Part shown: in pieces, positions 7,292 to 15,765 of the stretch
How the letters are laid out: each line of letters opens with the position of its first letter
Position numbering within the stretch: the first letter of the stretch is position 1
Position numbers and translations under genes: made by a program
Assembly: GCF_023498005.1 (NCBI RefSeq)
Contig: NZ_CP097289.1
Span: 8,618,001 to 8,682,000, forward strand
DNA: 64,000 nucleotides
Source of the DNA: Streptomyces durmitorensis
GTDB taxonomy: Bacteria; Actinomycetota; Actinomycetes; Streptomycetales; Streptomycetaceae
Direction: 5' to 3'
Notes under the pieces: model-generated
Databases searched by the model: none
Seen by the model: only the letters and a program-made list of their open reading frames with translations
What the model was told of the DNA's origin: nothing

Positions 7292-7927
7292 TCAGACGCG
7301 CGGCGGGATGCCGAGTTCCTGGTCGACGGCGGCGCTGGTGCGGGTCGCCGCCTCGATGACCTTCGCCCAGCTGCCGTACTTGGCGAACTGCTGGTCCGCG
7401 GTCGGGCCCAGCGGGTTGCCGTACTTCTTCATGTTCCGCGCCTCCAAGGCCTGTACCGCTTCGGGGGACATCCCGGCGCGGGTGATGTCCTTGGCCTCGT
7501 TGCGCATGTCGACGAGGACGCGGGCGATCTCCTCGTCGGAGCGGCCCTCCTCGTGCATACGGTCCGCCACGCGCTCCATGGTGTCCAGCAGCCGGTGGTA
7601 GCGCAGCCGCACCTCGCGCGCCTGCTCGCGCTCCTCCGGGCTCATCTGCCGGATCAGGCAGACGGCGGCGTCCTTGCTGGTGCACGGCTCGTCGGGTGCG
7701 GGCGGCGGAGCCAGCAGTGTGGTGGCGGACGGTGCGTGGCGCACCAGTGCGTCCGCGTGGGCGTGGGCCGGGGCGAGCAGGGTGCCGCTGAGGGTGGTGA
7801 GCAGGGGGAGCAGGAAGAGGACCACGAGGCGGGGGAGGATCCGCTGGGAGGTCCGGGGGGTCCGCTTCGTGGTCGGGAGGGCGGGTGTGGCGGGTACGGC
7901 GGAAGCGGCCATGGGACGGGCACGCAC
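7292..7927 (-). CDS. Secreted or membrane-anchored hypothetical protein with conserved C-terminal domain
   Basis: 211 residues from GTG 7927 (GGAGAG 7 nt upstream). A basic N-region is followed by a hydrophobic segment (about 31-52) and an AHA/HAD-type cleavage region, i.e. a Sec signal. The mature part is charged and helical (SPEEREQAREVRLRYHRLLD) and ends in a block rich in conserved-looking residues: KYGNPLGPTADQ, then KYGSWAKVIEAATRTS. That last block resembles C-terminal domains seen in polymorphic-toxin-like proteins, but I cannot name the family. Two Cys (about 82 and 90) may form a disulfide outside the cell. It is followed directly by its coupled acidic partner. Confidence 0.65.
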   Translation of the reverse strand: MRARPMAASAVPATPALPTTKRTPRTSQRILPRLVVLFLLPLLTTLSGTLLAPAHAHADALVRHAPSATTLLAPPPAPDEPCTSKDAAVCLIRQMSPEEREQAREVRLRYHRLLDTMERVADRMHEEGRSDEEIARVLVDMRNEAKDITRAGMSPEAVQALEARNMKKYGNPLGPTADQQFAKYGSWAKVIEAATRTSAAVDQELGIPPRV

Positions 7928-8049
7928 GTAAGGACTCTCCTTCGCTTGGGAGTTGGGGCGAAGGGGACATTACGGCTCGATAACGGCCGCGGACGGCCGC
8001 GCTCGCGGCGCGTACGGGTGACGTGCCCGATGCGCAGGCAGCCGCCGCC

Positions 8050-9330
8050 TCACCGCACGGCGACCGCCTCACCGGTGGCCGGCGGCCGCAGGCTCAGCGC
8101 GTGCAGCGCCAACTGCATCTCGAACTGCGCCACCGGATCGTGCAGCCGGTCGCCGAACACCTCGTCCAGCTGTCGCAGGCGGTAGCGGACCGTCTGCGGG
8201 TGCACTGCGAGGCGCGTGGCCACCTCGCTCGCGTTGTGCCCGCACCGCAGCCAGCACAGCAGGGTCTCGGCGAGGCGCTCCCGCTGCGGCGAACGCACCT
8301 CCTTGAGTGGCAGCAGATGCCGCTGCGCGAGCGCGTCGATCAGCGCCTCGTCGTGGAAGAGCACCAGCGTCGCCAGATGGTCGGCGCAGTGCAGCAGGCC
8401 CGCGCGGGGCAGGATGCCGCGCCGGGACAGCTCAAGGGCGTCGAGCGCCCAGCGCAGCGAGCGCGCGCCCTCGTGCAGCGCGACCGTGGGTCCGATCACC
8501 GCGCGCAGGCCCTGGAGCGCGGCGGCGATCGAGCGGGCCCGCCCCGGGCCCTCCGGGTCGGGCACCACGATGCAGCCGGGCTGTTCCGAGAAGCGCGCGA
8601 GGAACTCCGGCGGCACGATGGGCCGGATGGTCTCCGGGGTGAGGGCGTGGTCGATGACGACGACGGCCACCTCGCGCGGGATGGGCCACTGTGCGGTCTG
8701 CGCGAGATCGGCGATGGCCTCCGCCGACGCGGGAGGATCGGCGGTCAGCAGATCGATGAGGCGGGCCCGGCGCTGCTGCAGCTCGCCCGCCGCGTGCAGC
8801 CTGGCCTCGGTGTAGCCCGCGGTCGTCGCCGCCGCCATCTCGTCCAGGTGCAGGAACAGTGCCTCGCCGAAGGCCGCGAGGACGTGCCGGGGCAGCAGGT
8901 CGGCGTCGACCAGGGCGTTGACCCGGCGCCAGGTGACGCGCGCGCCCAGGCGCAGCGCCGACTGGAAGGAGTCCAGGCTGCGGCCCTCGTCCGCCTCGCC
9001 CCTGCCGATGTTCTGGTACGTGGCCTTCACCGACTCCCAGTCGGTGTCCGGGTGCGCCATCCGGGCCAGGAACCCCTCGAGGGCCTGCTCCACACCCCGG
9101 TTCACGACGTGCATGTACGTGTCGTCGGTCGGGCGTGCGTACTCCGGTATCTCCGTGCGGATGGCCCGCACCACCTCCGATGTGATGTCGTCGAGGAACG
9201 GTCTCACGTGATCGTGGAGGCCCGAGGGAAAGGCTCTGAACGCGGCGGACGACTCCTCGGCCGGGGTGCCCGCGGACGCGGGTGCGCCTGCCGGGGGTAT
9301 ACCGGCGGGCAGTGCCGAACCGTTCACCAT
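8050..9330 (-). CDS. PucR-type transcriptional regulator
   Basis: 426 residues. ATG 9330 has GGGAG 6 nt upstream. The middle is a GGDEF-related regulatory region and the C-terminus carries the PucR-type HTH: LLCWLRCGHNASEVATRLAV followed by HPQTVRYRLRQLDEVFG, as in PucR/CdaR family proteins. The N-terminal 30 residues are Ala/Pro-rich and disordered. PucR proteins regulate purine, carbohydrate-acid or lipid metabolism; no specific target is obvious. It lies upstream of the unknown secreted pair and downstream of the lipase, on the same strand. Confidence 0.85.
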   Translation of the reverse strand: MVNGSALPAGIPPAGAPASAGTPAEESSAAFRAFPSGLHDHVRPFLDDITSEVVRAIRTEIPEYARPTDDTYMHVVNRGVEQALEGFLARMAHPDTDWESVKATYQNIGRGEADEGRSLDSFQSALRLGARVTWRRVNALVDADLLPRHVLAAFGEALFLHLDEMAAATTAGYTEARLHAAGELQQRRARLIDLLTADPPASAEAIADLAQTAQWPIPREVAVVVIDHALTPETIRPIVPPEFLARFSEQPGCIVVPDPEGPGRARSIAAALQGLRAVIGPTVALHEGARSLRWALDALELSRRGILPRAGLLHCADHLATLVLFHDEALIDALAQRHLLPLKEVRSPQRERLAETLLCWLRCGHNASEVATRLAVHPQTVRYRLRQLDEVFGDRLHDPVAQFEMQLALHALSLRPPATGEAVAVR

Positions 9331-9420
9331 GGGGTGCTCCCTCTGCGCGCGGGGGACAAAGGTTTGGTGAAGATACCGCCGGGGGTACGTGGCGGCCCGT
9401 CAAGGACGGACAGACATGAT

Positions 9421-9454
9421 GCTGCCTCTCGTCACCCGGGTGACAAGAGGCAGC
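9421..9454 (-). terminator. Strong hairpin downstream of lipase gene
   Basis: A 34-nt inverted repeat with 17-nt arms: GCTGCCTCTcGTCACCC pairs with GGGTGACaAGAGGCAGC. The single irregular pair becomes a G-U wobble when read as minus-strand RNA, so the stem is continuous in that direction. It begins 15 nt after the lipase stop (9469). There is no U-tract, as is common for actinomycete terminators. Confidence 0.75.
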
Positions 9455-9468
9455 GCGTGCGAACTCGG

Positions 9469-10782
9469 TCACGGAAGCAGGCAGTTGCCCAACTCCGGCT
9501 TGCCCTCGAAGCGGTCGCCGAGCCACTTGACCGCGTCGTCCTTCGCGAGTTGATCAGTCGTCAGGTGCTCGCCCGGATAGACCTTCCACTGGGTGGTGAT
9601 GTTCGCCTCGCAGTACGCCTTGCGCGTCGCGTCCTCGGTCTCGACCGGGATGACTTCCTCCAGAGCGCCGCGGTACTGAAGGACGGGGAAGTCGATCTCG
9701 TACGTGGCGCCGGAGCCCGCGCGGCCGATGCCGACGCCGAGCTTCTGCGCGTCGACGACCTCGCCCCACGTCCTGCCGTCCGTGCCCTTGAGCGCGTAGA
9801 GCTGTTCGAAGCTCAGCCGGTCCTTGGTGTTGTCCTCGATCCTCTGGCCCGCGAGGGCCGAGATCGTCCCGGCCAGACAGTGCGACCTGGCCTTCTCAAG
9901 GGTCTCCTCGCCCTGGTCGTTCATCAGCTCGTCGAACGGCATCCGGGGATGCGCGGAGGACAGGCCGAGCACGGCGTCGACCATGAAACCCGCGAACGGG
10001 CCGCCGTTGAGCGCCTTGGCGACCACCTTCAGATCGCCCGGCACACCGCCGGACGCGTCGCCGACGACGTCGAGCTCAGGAGCGTACGAAGCCGCGAGCT
10101 GCGCCGCCCACAGGCTGGCCGCACCGCCTTCGGAGTAGCCCCACAGGCCGACCTTCGTCTTCGGGTCGAGGCCGCTGCCGGGGATCTCGGGCGCGCTGCG
10201 CGCGATGTCGAGCAGCGCGTGACCGGCGTCGGCGCCGGAGACGTACGGATGGGTCTGGCCGTCGAGGTAGCCCGCTCCGTCCGTCGCGGCGACGGCGTAT
10301 CCGGCCTTCAGGAGCGCCGCGACGTTCTCGCCCTCGTACTCGTCCTGGAACGCGCCCGCGAGCTGCTTGGAGAACGCGCACTGCGAACCGAGCCCCAGCG
10401 TCCCGGGGTTGAAGGCCACGACGGGACGGCTGCCGCGTCCCTTCCACTCCGCGTCCGGCACGGCGACGGTGCCGGAGACCGCGACCGCCCTGCCCGCGTT
10501 GTCCTTCGAGCTGTACTGCACCTTCCAGGCGTGCATCGGGATGTCGCCCGGCACGTGGGGGAGTTCGGTGGCCCGGCAGGCGATGACGCTGCCGGGGTCG
10601 CTCGGCACGCCGCCGGGCACCTGGTAGATCCGCTCGTCCGGGGCGTCGCACGCCGCCGAGGCGTCCGGGGTCGCGGCGGCGCCCGCGGTCAGGGTCGGCA
10701 CGCCGAGGCCCAGGCCCGCCAGGGCGACGGCCGCGGTCAGCGCGAGCAGCCTCGTCTTCCGTTTCGCTCTTGGCGTGCGCAC
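9469..10782 (-). CDS. Secreted lipase of the LIP (secretory lipase) family
   Basis: 437 residues from GTG 10782, chosen because AAGGAG lies just upstream; an ORF start at 10845 has no such site. An N-terminal basic region and hydrophobic stretch form a signal peptide ending near an AGA site. The nucleophile elbow GYSEGG sits in the alpha/beta-hydrolase core, after GAGYLDGQTHPYVS, as in PF03583 secretory lipases. A C-terminal HLTTDQLAKDDAVKW segment supplies the probable catalytic His, and paired Cys suggest extracellular disulfides. It probably hydrolyses acylglycerols or other esters outside the cell. A hairpin terminator follows at 9421-9454. Confidence 0.85.
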   Translation of the reverse strand: MRTPRAKRKTRLLALTAAVALAGLGLGVPTLTAGAAATPDASAACDAPDERIYQVPGGVPSDPGSVIACRATELPHVPGDIPMHAWKVQYSSKDNAGRAVAVSGTVAVPDAEWKGRGSRPVVAFNPGTLGLGSQCAFSKQLAGAFQDEYEGENVAALLKAGYAVAATDGAGYLDGQTHPYVSGADAGHALLDIARSAPEIPGSGLDPKTKVGLWGYSEGGAASLWAAQLAASYAPELDVVGDASGGVPGDLKVVAKALNGGPFAGFMVDAVLGLSSAHPRMPFDELMNDQGEETLEKARSHCLAGTISALAGQRIEDNTKDRLSFEQLYALKGTDGRTWGEVVDAQKLGVGIGRAGSGATYEIDFPVLQYRGALEEVIPVETEDATRKAYCEANITTQWKVYPGEHLTTDQLAKDDAVKWLGDRFEGKPELGNCLLP

Positions 10783-10796
10783 GGGTGCTCCTTCGG

Positions 10797-10832
10797 TTCG
10801 AGGGGGGCCTTCGAGGGGGGACCTTCGAGGGG
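10797..10832. repeat. Triplicated TTCGAGGGG element
   Basis: TTCGAGGGG occurs at 10797, 10810 and 10824 (13-14 bp period), 15-50 bp upstream of the lipase start in the lipase/ligase divergent region. It could be a regulator binding array or simple slippage. Confidence 0.4.
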
Positions 10833-10963
10833 AATCGCTGTGCACGCCGTGAAGTTACGGAGCAGTAACCAGGCGTTGATAGTCAGTGGAACCACAGCCC
10901 GCCGCGCCGGAACTGTGCGTGGGGCACAAGTGACGACCCGCCCTCCTGCGCCACGATCAGCTC

Positions 10964-12349
10964 ATGACCGAGCCACACGTGACGGCCGCCCGGGAACCAC
11001 GACCGTGGCTCCGCTTCTACGCCGCCGGGGTACCGCACCGTCTTCAGGTCCCCGACGTCACGCTCCCCGGCCTGCTCGACGCGGCGGCCCGGCGCCACGG
11101 CGGCCGGTCCGGCCTCCCGGGGCTGCACCGAGCAGTGGGCGTATGCGCCGAAAGGCTGCGGACGCTGGGCGTCCGGCACGGCGACCGGGTGGCGCTTGTC
11201 CTGCCCAACTGCCCGTGGTTCGCGGTGGCGTGGCATGCGGTGCTGCGGCTCGGAGCCGTCGTGGTGGCCGTCGACCCCGAGGCGTCCCCGCGGGCGCTGA
11301 GGCATCAACTGGCCCATTCGGGCGCGGTGTTGGTGATGGCCGCCGACTCCGCGGGGGAGCGGCTCGACGCGGTGCGTGGCGACACGTGTGTACGGGGCGT
11401 CGTCGCCGTCCCGGTCGGTGGGGAGTGGCCGGGGCGAGGCCGTATACGGAAGCCGGTCCGGATCAAGCGGGACCGGTCCCGGCCGGGCGGTGGCGGGCCC
11501 GAGCCGGGCGATCTGGCCGTCCTCGCGTACGCCACCGCCGACGGCCCCGCGGCGATACTCACACACGCGAACCTGGTCGCGGCGGCCCATCAACTGGCCC
11601 TGTGGCACCCGCAGTTGCGTGAAGGTCAGGAGACCGCTCTCGCCGTCACACCCCTGTGGCGCCCGCACGGGATGCTCTTCGGCCTGACCGCCCCGCTGCT
11701 CACCGGTGCGCGTACCGTCCTCCTGCCGACCCCCGAGCCACAGGCCCTCCTGCGCACGGCACGCCGCAGGAGGGCGACCCTCCTGGCGGCCGACCCCGCC
11801 GACTGCCGGCGCCTTCTCCAGCGCCCCGCTCACGAGCTTGAGGCCCTCGCCACCGTGCGGACCTGGCTGACCGAGACGCTGGACGCCGGGACCGCCGACC
11901 GGATCCGCGACTCCGTCGACGCGGTGCTCGTCGAGGGCTACGGCATCCCGGAGGCCTCCGGCGCCGTCCTCGCCAACCCGCGCGGCGCCAATGCCCGCCC
12001 CGGCACGTCCGGCCTGCCCCTGCCCGGCACCGAGGTCCGCATCGGTCAGGAGGGTGCTCCGGAGGTCGCGCTGCCGCCGGGGCACGCCGGTGAACTCCTG
12101 GTGCGGGGGCCGCAGGTGTGCGCGGGCTACTGGGGCGACCCCGCGGCGACGTGGCGGCGGCTGCTGCCGGGCGGGTGGCTGCGTACGGGCACCCTCGCGG
12201 TACTGGGTCCGGACGGCTTCGCGACCGTCATCGGCGATATCGGCGACATCGGCAGCACTGGCTTCATGGGCAGCACTGGCGACATCGGCAACAGCGGCGC
12301 CACCCGGGGCTTCGCGTCACACCCCGTCCAGGAACGCCCCCGTCCGTGA
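10964..12349 (+). CDS. Degenerate, C-terminally truncated acyl-CoA synthetase-like protein
   Basis: 461 residues with the overall layout of the large domain of an AMP-forming acyl-CoA ligase: an early GVCAERLRTLGVRHGDRVAL, later EGYGIPEASGAV, and GELLVRGPQVCAGYW. Key motifs are damaged. The phosphate-binding A3 region reads AYATADGPAAILTH instead of the Ser/Thr/Gly-rich loop with Lys. The GRxKD hinge and the whole C-terminal domain with its catalytic Lys are absent. They are replaced by a repetitive tail (GDIGDIGSTG, GSTGDIGNSG) from short DNA repeats at about 12233-12297. The tail runs 33 bp into the 3' end of the convergent uvrA-like gene. It may be a decaying gene or a pseudoenzyme. Confidence 0.7.
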   Translation: MTEPHVTAAREPRPWLRFYAAGVPHRLQVPDVTLPGLLDAAARRHGGRSGLPGLHRAVGVCAERLRTLGVRHGDRVALVLPNCPWFAVAWHAVLRLGAVVVAVDPEASPRALRHQLAHSGAVLVMAADSAGERLDAVRGDTCVRGVVAVPVGGEWPGRGRIRKPVRIKRDRSRPGGGGPEPGDLAVLAYATADGPAAILTHANLVAAAHQLALWHPQLREGQETALAVTPLWRPHGMLFGLTAPLLTGARTVLLPTPEPQALLRTARRRRATLLAADPADCRRLLQRPAHELEALATVRTWLTETLDAGTADRIRDSVDAVLVEGYGIPEASGAVLANPRGANARPGTSGLPLPGTEVRIGQEGAPEVALPPGHAGELLVRGPQVCAGYWGDPAATWRRLLPGGWLRTGTLAVLGPDGFATVIGDIGDIGSTGFMGSTGDIGNSGATRGFASHPVQERPRP

Positions 12350-14896
12350 CGCGCTCGCCCGCGCGATCTCCTTCGGTGTGCCCTCGGCCACGATCTCGCC
12401 GCCCGCCGCGCCGCCTTCGGGACCCAGGTCGACGACCCAGTCCGCGGCGCGGACGACGTCGAGGTTGTGCTCGATGGTGATGACGGTGTTGCCCGCGTCG
12501 ACCAGGCGCTGGAGGACGCCGAGCAGGCGCGCCGTGTCGGCGGCGTGCAGGCCGGTCGTGGGTTCGTCCAGGAGGTACAGGGTGCGCCCGGTGGCGCGGC
12601 GTCCCAACTCCTTCGCGAGCTTGACGCGTTGCGCCTCGCCGCCGGAGAGCGTGGTGGCCGGCTGGCCCAGCTGGAGGTAGCCGAGGCCGACGTCGGACAT
12701 CCGCTGGAGCCGCGTCGCCGCCCCCGGCACGGCGGCGAACACCGCCAGCGCCTCGTCGACGGTCATGGCGAGGACCTGCGCGATGTCGTGACCGCCGTAC
12801 CGCGCGGCCAGTACATCGGGCCTGAAGCGACGGCCGCGGCAGGCGGGGCAGCGCACCTCCACATCGGGCAGGAAGTGCATCTGCGCCGTCAGCACACCCG
12901 CGCCCGTGCACCGTTCGCAGCGGCCACCCGCCACGTTGAAGGAGAAGTGCCCTGCGGTGAGGCCCCGTTGGCGTGCGTCGGTGCTCGCGGCGAACGCCTC
13001 GCGGATCGGCGTGAAGGCATCGGAGTACGTCGCCGCGTTCGACCGCGGTACCCGGCTGATCGCCTGCTGGTCGATGGTCACGACCTTGTCGATGTGCTGC
13101 CAGCCCTCGATGCCGTCGTGGGCGCCCGGCGCGTCGCCCGCACCGTGGAAACGCTGCCGTGCGGCACGCCCCAGGATGTCGAGCACCAGGGACGACTTGC
13201 CCGAGCCCGAGGGGCCGCTCACCGCGACGAGCCGGCCGAGCGGCAGTCGCGCCGTGACGTTCTTGAGGTTGTGCGCCCGTGCCCCTCGGATGACCAGCTC
13301 GGCTCCGGACGCGGGCGCCCGGAGCGCGGGAAGCGGCATCGCGAGGCGCCCGGACAGATAGTCGCCGGTGACCGAACCGGTGGTCGCCGCCACCTCGTCC
13401 GGCGAACCCGCGGCCACGATGTGCCCGCCCTCGCGGCCCGCTCCGGGGCCGACGTCGACGACGTGGTCGGCCGCGCGCAGCACATCGAGGTCGTGTTCGA
13501 TGACCAGGACCGTGTTGCCCAGGTCGCGCAGGCGGCGCAGGACGTCGATCAGGCGGGCGGTGTCCGCGGGGTGCAGGCCGATGGTCGGTTCGTCCAGGAC
13601 GTACAGCACTCCGGTGAGTCCGGAACCGAGCAGCGCCGACAGGCGAAGGCGCTGGGTCTCGCCCGCCGACAGACTGGGCGTGGCACGCTCCAGGGTCAGA
13701 TAGCCGACGCCGACGTCGACCAGGCGGCGCACGCGCTCGCGCAGATCGTCCACGATCGGCTCGGTCACCTGCCATGCCTCGCCGTCCGTGACGTGCGCCC
13801 GCAGTCCGTCGATCCACCCGGCGAGTTCGTCGAGGGGCAGGCGTGAGGCGTCGACGATGGTCAGTCCGGCGACGGTGACCCGTCGGGACTCCGGACGAAG
13901 GCGGGTGCCCTCGCAGTCCGGGCAGACGTCGTTGACGAGGAACTTCTCCGCCTTCTCGCGGTAGGCGTCGTCGTCGATGCGCTCGGCGTAGCGCCGCAGC
14001 ATGTTCGTGACCACGCCCTCGAAACGGCCGCGGGCTACCGTCGACGGCGGTGCGGCATCGGGGAAGTGGCGGCGAAACTGCTCGCTCTCCACACCGTGTA
14101 GGAGCAAGTCCCTTTGTGGTGCGCCCAGTTCATGTACGGGCATCTCCGCGTCGAAGGCGAAGCCGTAGTGCTCGCCGGCGGCGCGCAGGATCGGGATGTT
14201 GCGCGCGGTCAGGACGGGGAGCCAGCCGAGCACGGCGCCGCCGGAGACGCTCAGACCGTCGTCGACCAGGCGCTTCACATCGGCTTGGAAGACGGTGCCG
14301 ATGCCGGTGCAGGTCACGCAGGCACCGGCGGGTTTGTTGAAGGAGAAGGTCCCCATCACCATGCCCGGGACCGGCGTCCCGCAGTGCGGGCAGGGGAGTG
14401 CGGGCTGTTCGTCGTCCGGCGACGCGCCCTCGGTGCCCTCGGCGGGTCCGGCGCCTGACGGCTCGTCGTCCCAGAGGTCGTCGCCGCTCACGCGGTACGC
14501 GGGCGGGACATCCTGCCCGCATGCCGGACACGGGCGGTGGCCGATGCGCGCCCACAGCAGACGCAGATACGTGAAGACCTCGGTGACCGTGCCGACCGTC
14601 GACCGGGGGCTGCGGTTGGTCAGATGCTGGTCGACGCTGATCGACGGCGAGAGGCCGGTGATCGAGTCGACCGCGGGCTTGCTGACGAAGGTGGTGACCA
14701 GGCCGAGCGACTCCAGATACTGCCGCTGACCCTCCCGGTGCAGGGTGTCGAAGGCGATCGTGGACTTGCCGGAGCCGGAGAGCCCGGTCAGGACGACGAG
14801 CTGGTTCTTGGGGATGGCGAGCGAGACGTTCTTGAGGTTGTGAAGGCGCGCGCCCTTGATGCGGATCGAATCGGTGGTGGCGATGCTGGCATCCAT
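12317..14896 (-). CDS. UvrA-like ABC protein, short class (UvrA2/DrrC type)
   Basis: 859 residues, shorter than housekeeping UvrA (about 950-1000). It has two ABC ATPase halves, with Walker [11 protein letters not shown] (about 37) and [10 protein letters not shown], signature [11 protein letters not shown] and [11 protein letters not shown], and Walker [12 protein letters not shown] and [11 protein letters not shown]. Zinc-binding cysteine clusters CPACGQ/CPHCGT and [14 protein letters not shown] are present. The length suggests loss of the UvrB-binding insert, as in UvrA2 paralogues, which are linked to DNA-damage tolerance or self-resistance to DNA-binding drugs (DrrC). It is divergent from a MerR regulator and shares the block with an MFS exporter, so a drug-response role is plausible. 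No clear ribosome-binding site is seen at ATG 14896; it may be leaderless. Confidence 0.88.
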   Translation of the reverse strand: MDASIATTDSIRIKGARLHNLKNVSLAIPKNQLVVLTGLSGSGKSTIAFDTLHREGQRQYLESLGLVTTFVSKPAVDSITGLSPSISVDQHLTNRSPRSTVGTVTEVFTYLRLLWARIGHRPCPACGQDVPPAYRVSGDDLWDDEPSGAGPAEGTEGASPDDEQPALPCPHCGTPVPGMVMGTFSFNKPAGACVTCTGIGTVFQADVKRLVDDGLSVSGGAVLGWLPVLTARNIPILRAAGEHYGFAFDAEMPVHELGAPQRDLLLHGVESEQFRRHFPDAAPPSTVARGRFEGVVTNMLRRYAERIDDDAYREKAEKFLVNDVCPDCEGTRLRPESRRVTVAGLTIVDASRLPLDELAGWIDGLRAHVTDGEAWQVTEPIVDDLRERVRRLVDVGVGYLTLERATPSLSAGETQRLRLSALLGSGLTGVLYVLDEPTIGLHPADTARLIDVLRRLRDLGNTVLVIEHDLDVLRAADHVVDVGPGAGREGGHIVAAGSPDEVAATTGSVTGDYLSGRLAMPLPALRAPASGAELVIRGARAHNLKNVTARLPLGRLVAVSGPSGSGKSSLVLDILGRAARQRFHGAGDAPGAHDGIEGWQHIDKVVTIDQQAISRVPRSNAATYSDAFTPIREAFAASTDARQRGLTAGHFSFNVAGGRCERCTGAGVLTAQMHFLPDVEVRCPACRGRRFRPDVLAARYGGHDIAQVLAMTVDEALAVFAAVPGAATRLQRMSDVGLGYLQLGQPATTLSGGEAQRVKLAKELGRRATGRTLYLLDEPTTGLHAADTARLLGVLQRLVDAGNTVITIEHNLDVVRAADWVVDLGPEGGAAGGEIVAEGTPKEIARASASRTGAFLDGV

Positions 14897-14898
14897 GG

Positions 14899-14918
14899 CT
14901 TCAAGTGTTCCATTGAAG
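14899..14918. promoter_or_regulatory. Candidate MerR/UvrA operator
   Basis: CTTCAA (14899-14904) and TTGAAG (14913-14918) form an inverted repeat with an 8-bp spacer in the divergent region, directly upstream of the uvrA-like start. It is short and suggestive only. Confidence 0.35.
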
Positions 14919-15019
14919 TGCTAGTTGGGACTTTTTCGAAAGCATGGGCTGCAAGAGAGGCATCTGGGAGCGGATAACCTTCAACTCGGGGGTTCATCAG
15001 CAGTCAGGAGAGGTCCTTC

Positions 15020-15757
15020 ATGAGCCGAGCCGAGACGGCACTGCGTCCCGTCGATCTGGCCCGCGCGGCCGGCATCTCCACCCAGCAGATCCGCAACTAC
15101 GCCGACGCGGGCATCCTGCCGCCCACCCGGCGCACGCCCGCCGGATACCGCAGGTTCGGCACCCGCCACCGCGACGCCCTGCTCACCTATCGCGCGCTCG
15201 TCCCGGGCTACGGCCTCGACACCGCCCAGGCGATCATGCGGGCCGTCCACGCGGGCGACGTGCCGCTGGCGCTCGCCCTCGTCGACGCCGGGCACGCCGC
15301 ACTGCACGAACAGCGGCTCTCCCTGCGGGCCGCGGGCGAGGCGCTCGAAGCCGTTGCGAAGGAGCCCCCTGACAACGCGCCGCAGACCTCCTCGCCACCG
15401 CGCCTGCGCATCGGCGAGGTGGCCGCCCGCCTCGGTGTGCGCACCTCGGCGCTGCGGGTGTGGGAGTCGGCGGGCCTCCTGGCGCCCCAGCGCGAACCGG
15501 TCACCCACTACCGCTGGTTCAGCCCGGCCGACGTACGCGACGCCCGCATCGTCAGCATCCTCCGGCAGGGCCACTACCCCCTGCCCCAGATCCAGGCCGT
15601 CCTCGACGGCCTGCGCGAGACGGGCAGCCCCGACGCGCTGCGGGCGGCCATCGCGCAGCGCCTCGCGGGCGTCGCCGCGCGCGCGACCGCCATGCTGGCG
15701 GCGTCCGGCCGACTCCATCAGTACGTCACGGACACACCGGACCAGCAGGAGGAGTGA
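15020..15757 (+). CDS. MerR-family regulator with two helix-turn-helix domains
   Basis: 245 residues. It has two separate MerR-type winged-HTH segments. The first (about 8-60) contains VDLARAAGISTQQIRNYADA and YRRFGTRHRD. The second (about 127-190) contains RIGEVAARLGVRTSALRVWE and HYRWFSPADVRDA. Ordinary MerR proteins have one HTH plus a dimerisation helix, so this looks like an internal duplication that could bind a site as a monomer. There is no Cys cluster for metals. It is divergent from the uvrA-like gene, which it presumably controls, and converges on the MFS gene with an 8-bp gap. Confidence 0.82.
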   Translation: MSRAETALRPVDLARAAGISTQQIRNYADAGILPPTRRTPAGYRRFGTRHRDALLTYRALVPGYGLDTAQAIMRAVHAGDVPLALALVDAGHAALHEQRLSLRAAGEALEAVAKEPPDNAPQTSSPPRLRIGEVAARLGVRTSALRVWESAGLLAPQREPVTHYRWFSPADVRDARIVSILRQGHYPLPQIQAVLDGLRETGSPDALRAAIAQRLAGVAARATAMLAASGRLHQYVTDTPDQQEE

Positions 15758-15765
15758 GGAGTACG

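Noticed and set aside
8023..11622. A 1199-residue plus-strand reading frame
   Set aside because: It lies opposite the PucR and lipase genes, which have clear domains; its translation is Arg/Gly/Ala-rich without motifs. Such antisense frames are a by-product of very high third-position GC.
12317..14896. Housekeeping uvrA
   Set aside because: It is about 100 residues shorter than standard UvrA and is paired with a MerR regulator, which fits a UvrA2-type paralogue better.
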